5,568 bases of DNA from Desulfobulbaceae bacterium (GTDB lineage Bacteria; Desulfobacterota; Desulfobulbia; Desulfobulbales; Desulfobulbaceae): assembly GCA_007121995.1 (NCBI GenBank), contig SKJK01000368.1, forward strand, positions 1 through 5,568, given 5' to 3'. Positions 5,276 through 5,568 of the stretch are shown here, in pieces. The notes under the pieces were generated by a model, which saw nothing but the letters and a program-made list of their open reading frames with translations, was not told where the DNA came from and searched no databases. How positions within the stretch are numbered: the first letter of the stretch is position 1; each line of letters starts with the position of its first letter. A program made the position numbers and the translations under genes.

Positions 5276-5568
5276 AAACACGACGAATTATTGTATCCCT
5301 CGCTATTCTTTTTATTGTTCTTTTTCTTTTCCACAATGTCGCCCTCGCCGGGATGGTCGCGATCAGAGGCAATAATGTCAATATGCGCTCCGGACCCGGT
5401 TTGAATCACAGTGTCATCTGGAAGCTTGACAATGGATTTCCCCTTGAAATCATCAATCGTCAAGGCGAGTGGCTCAATGTCCGAGATTTTGAGGGGAGTA
5501 CAGGTTGGGTCAGTTCACGCGTCACCAACAGTGTACCCCACATGATCGTTAAGACCAGACAGGGTTCA
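5272..5568 (+). CDS. Exported SH3b-domain protein, 3' end cut by window
   Basis: ATG 5272 overlaps the previous stop as ATGA, and the frame stays open for 99 codons to the window end. The N-terminus has a clear signal peptide: MKTRR, a hydrophobic core (IIVSLAILFIVLFLF) and ALA-G, with predicted cleavage after residue 26. The mature part starts with a bacterial SH3 fold: VAIRGNNVNMRSGPGLNHSV, then W-LDNGFPLEII, GEWLNVRDFEGSTGWV and SSRVTN (about 28-85). The NMRSGPG and GEW.NV..GWV signatures are typical of SH3b. The following HMIVKTRQGS looks like the first strand of a second SH3b repeat cut by the edge. Such domains usually bind cell-wall peptides or mediate periplasmic contacts. A role in the upstream redox module is not shown; the overlap only suggests co-expression. 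The ribosome site is poor, consistent with coupling. Confidence 0.85.
   Translation, partial: MKTRRIIVSLAILFIVLFLFHNVALAGMVAIRGNNVNMRSGPGLNHSVIWKLDNGFPLEIINRQGEWLNVRDFEGSTGWVSSRVTNSVPHMIVKTRQGS

Noticed and set aside
1..5568. CRISPR array, rRNA, complete insertion sequence or replication origin
   Set aside because: No regularly spaced direct repeats, no rRNA-like sequence, no transposase frame and no DnaA-box cluster were seen.

Overview
The window looks like chromosomal DNA from an anaerobic or facultatively anaerobic Gram-negative bacterium, most likely a deltaproteobacterial (Desulfobacterota-type) lineage. This is inferred from gene content and moderate GC, not from a diagnostic marker. 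Two blocks of recognisable genes are separated by intergenic DNA that carries repeats.

Layout. At the left edge is a short Q/M-rich ORF of unknown function (2-223, +), possibly the tail of a longer gene. A 234-bp intergenic region follows, with a GC-rich hairpin and one copy of a dispersed repeat. Next is a complete nadB (458-2059, -), encoding L-aspartate oxidase of NAD biosynthesis. The 141-bp divergent gap between nadB and parA holds a perfect consensus parS centromere site and a 15-nt palindrome that could supply -10 elements on both strands. parA (2201-2986) and parB (2983-3867) form a translationally coupled chromosome-segregation operon, so parS, its binding protein ParB and the ParA ATPase are all in one place.

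From 3868 to 4236 (369 bp) there is no convincing gene. This stretch holds a long inverted repeat made of two inverted REP-like units, a second copy of the repeat seen at 261-314 in the opposite orientation, a candidate promoter, and a leader region with two stem-loops just before the next operon.

The right-hand block is a tightly packed operon on the + strand. It starts with a 43-residue single-span membrane protein ending in a CxxC motif (4237-4368; resembles the CD1871A-type CXXC family). Next is a 301-residue polytopic, cysteine-rich 4Fe-4S membrane protein (4370-5275), then an exported SH3b-domain protein truncated by the window end (5272-5568). The spacings are +1 bp and a 4-bp overlap. 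The inferred role of the first two is a membrane electron-transfer or thiol-redox module; its partner and substrate cannot be read from the sequence.

The items most worth a second look are the tiny CxxC protein coupled to the polyferredoxin, the parS site between nadB and parA, the paired dispersed repeats, and the structured leader of the redox operon.
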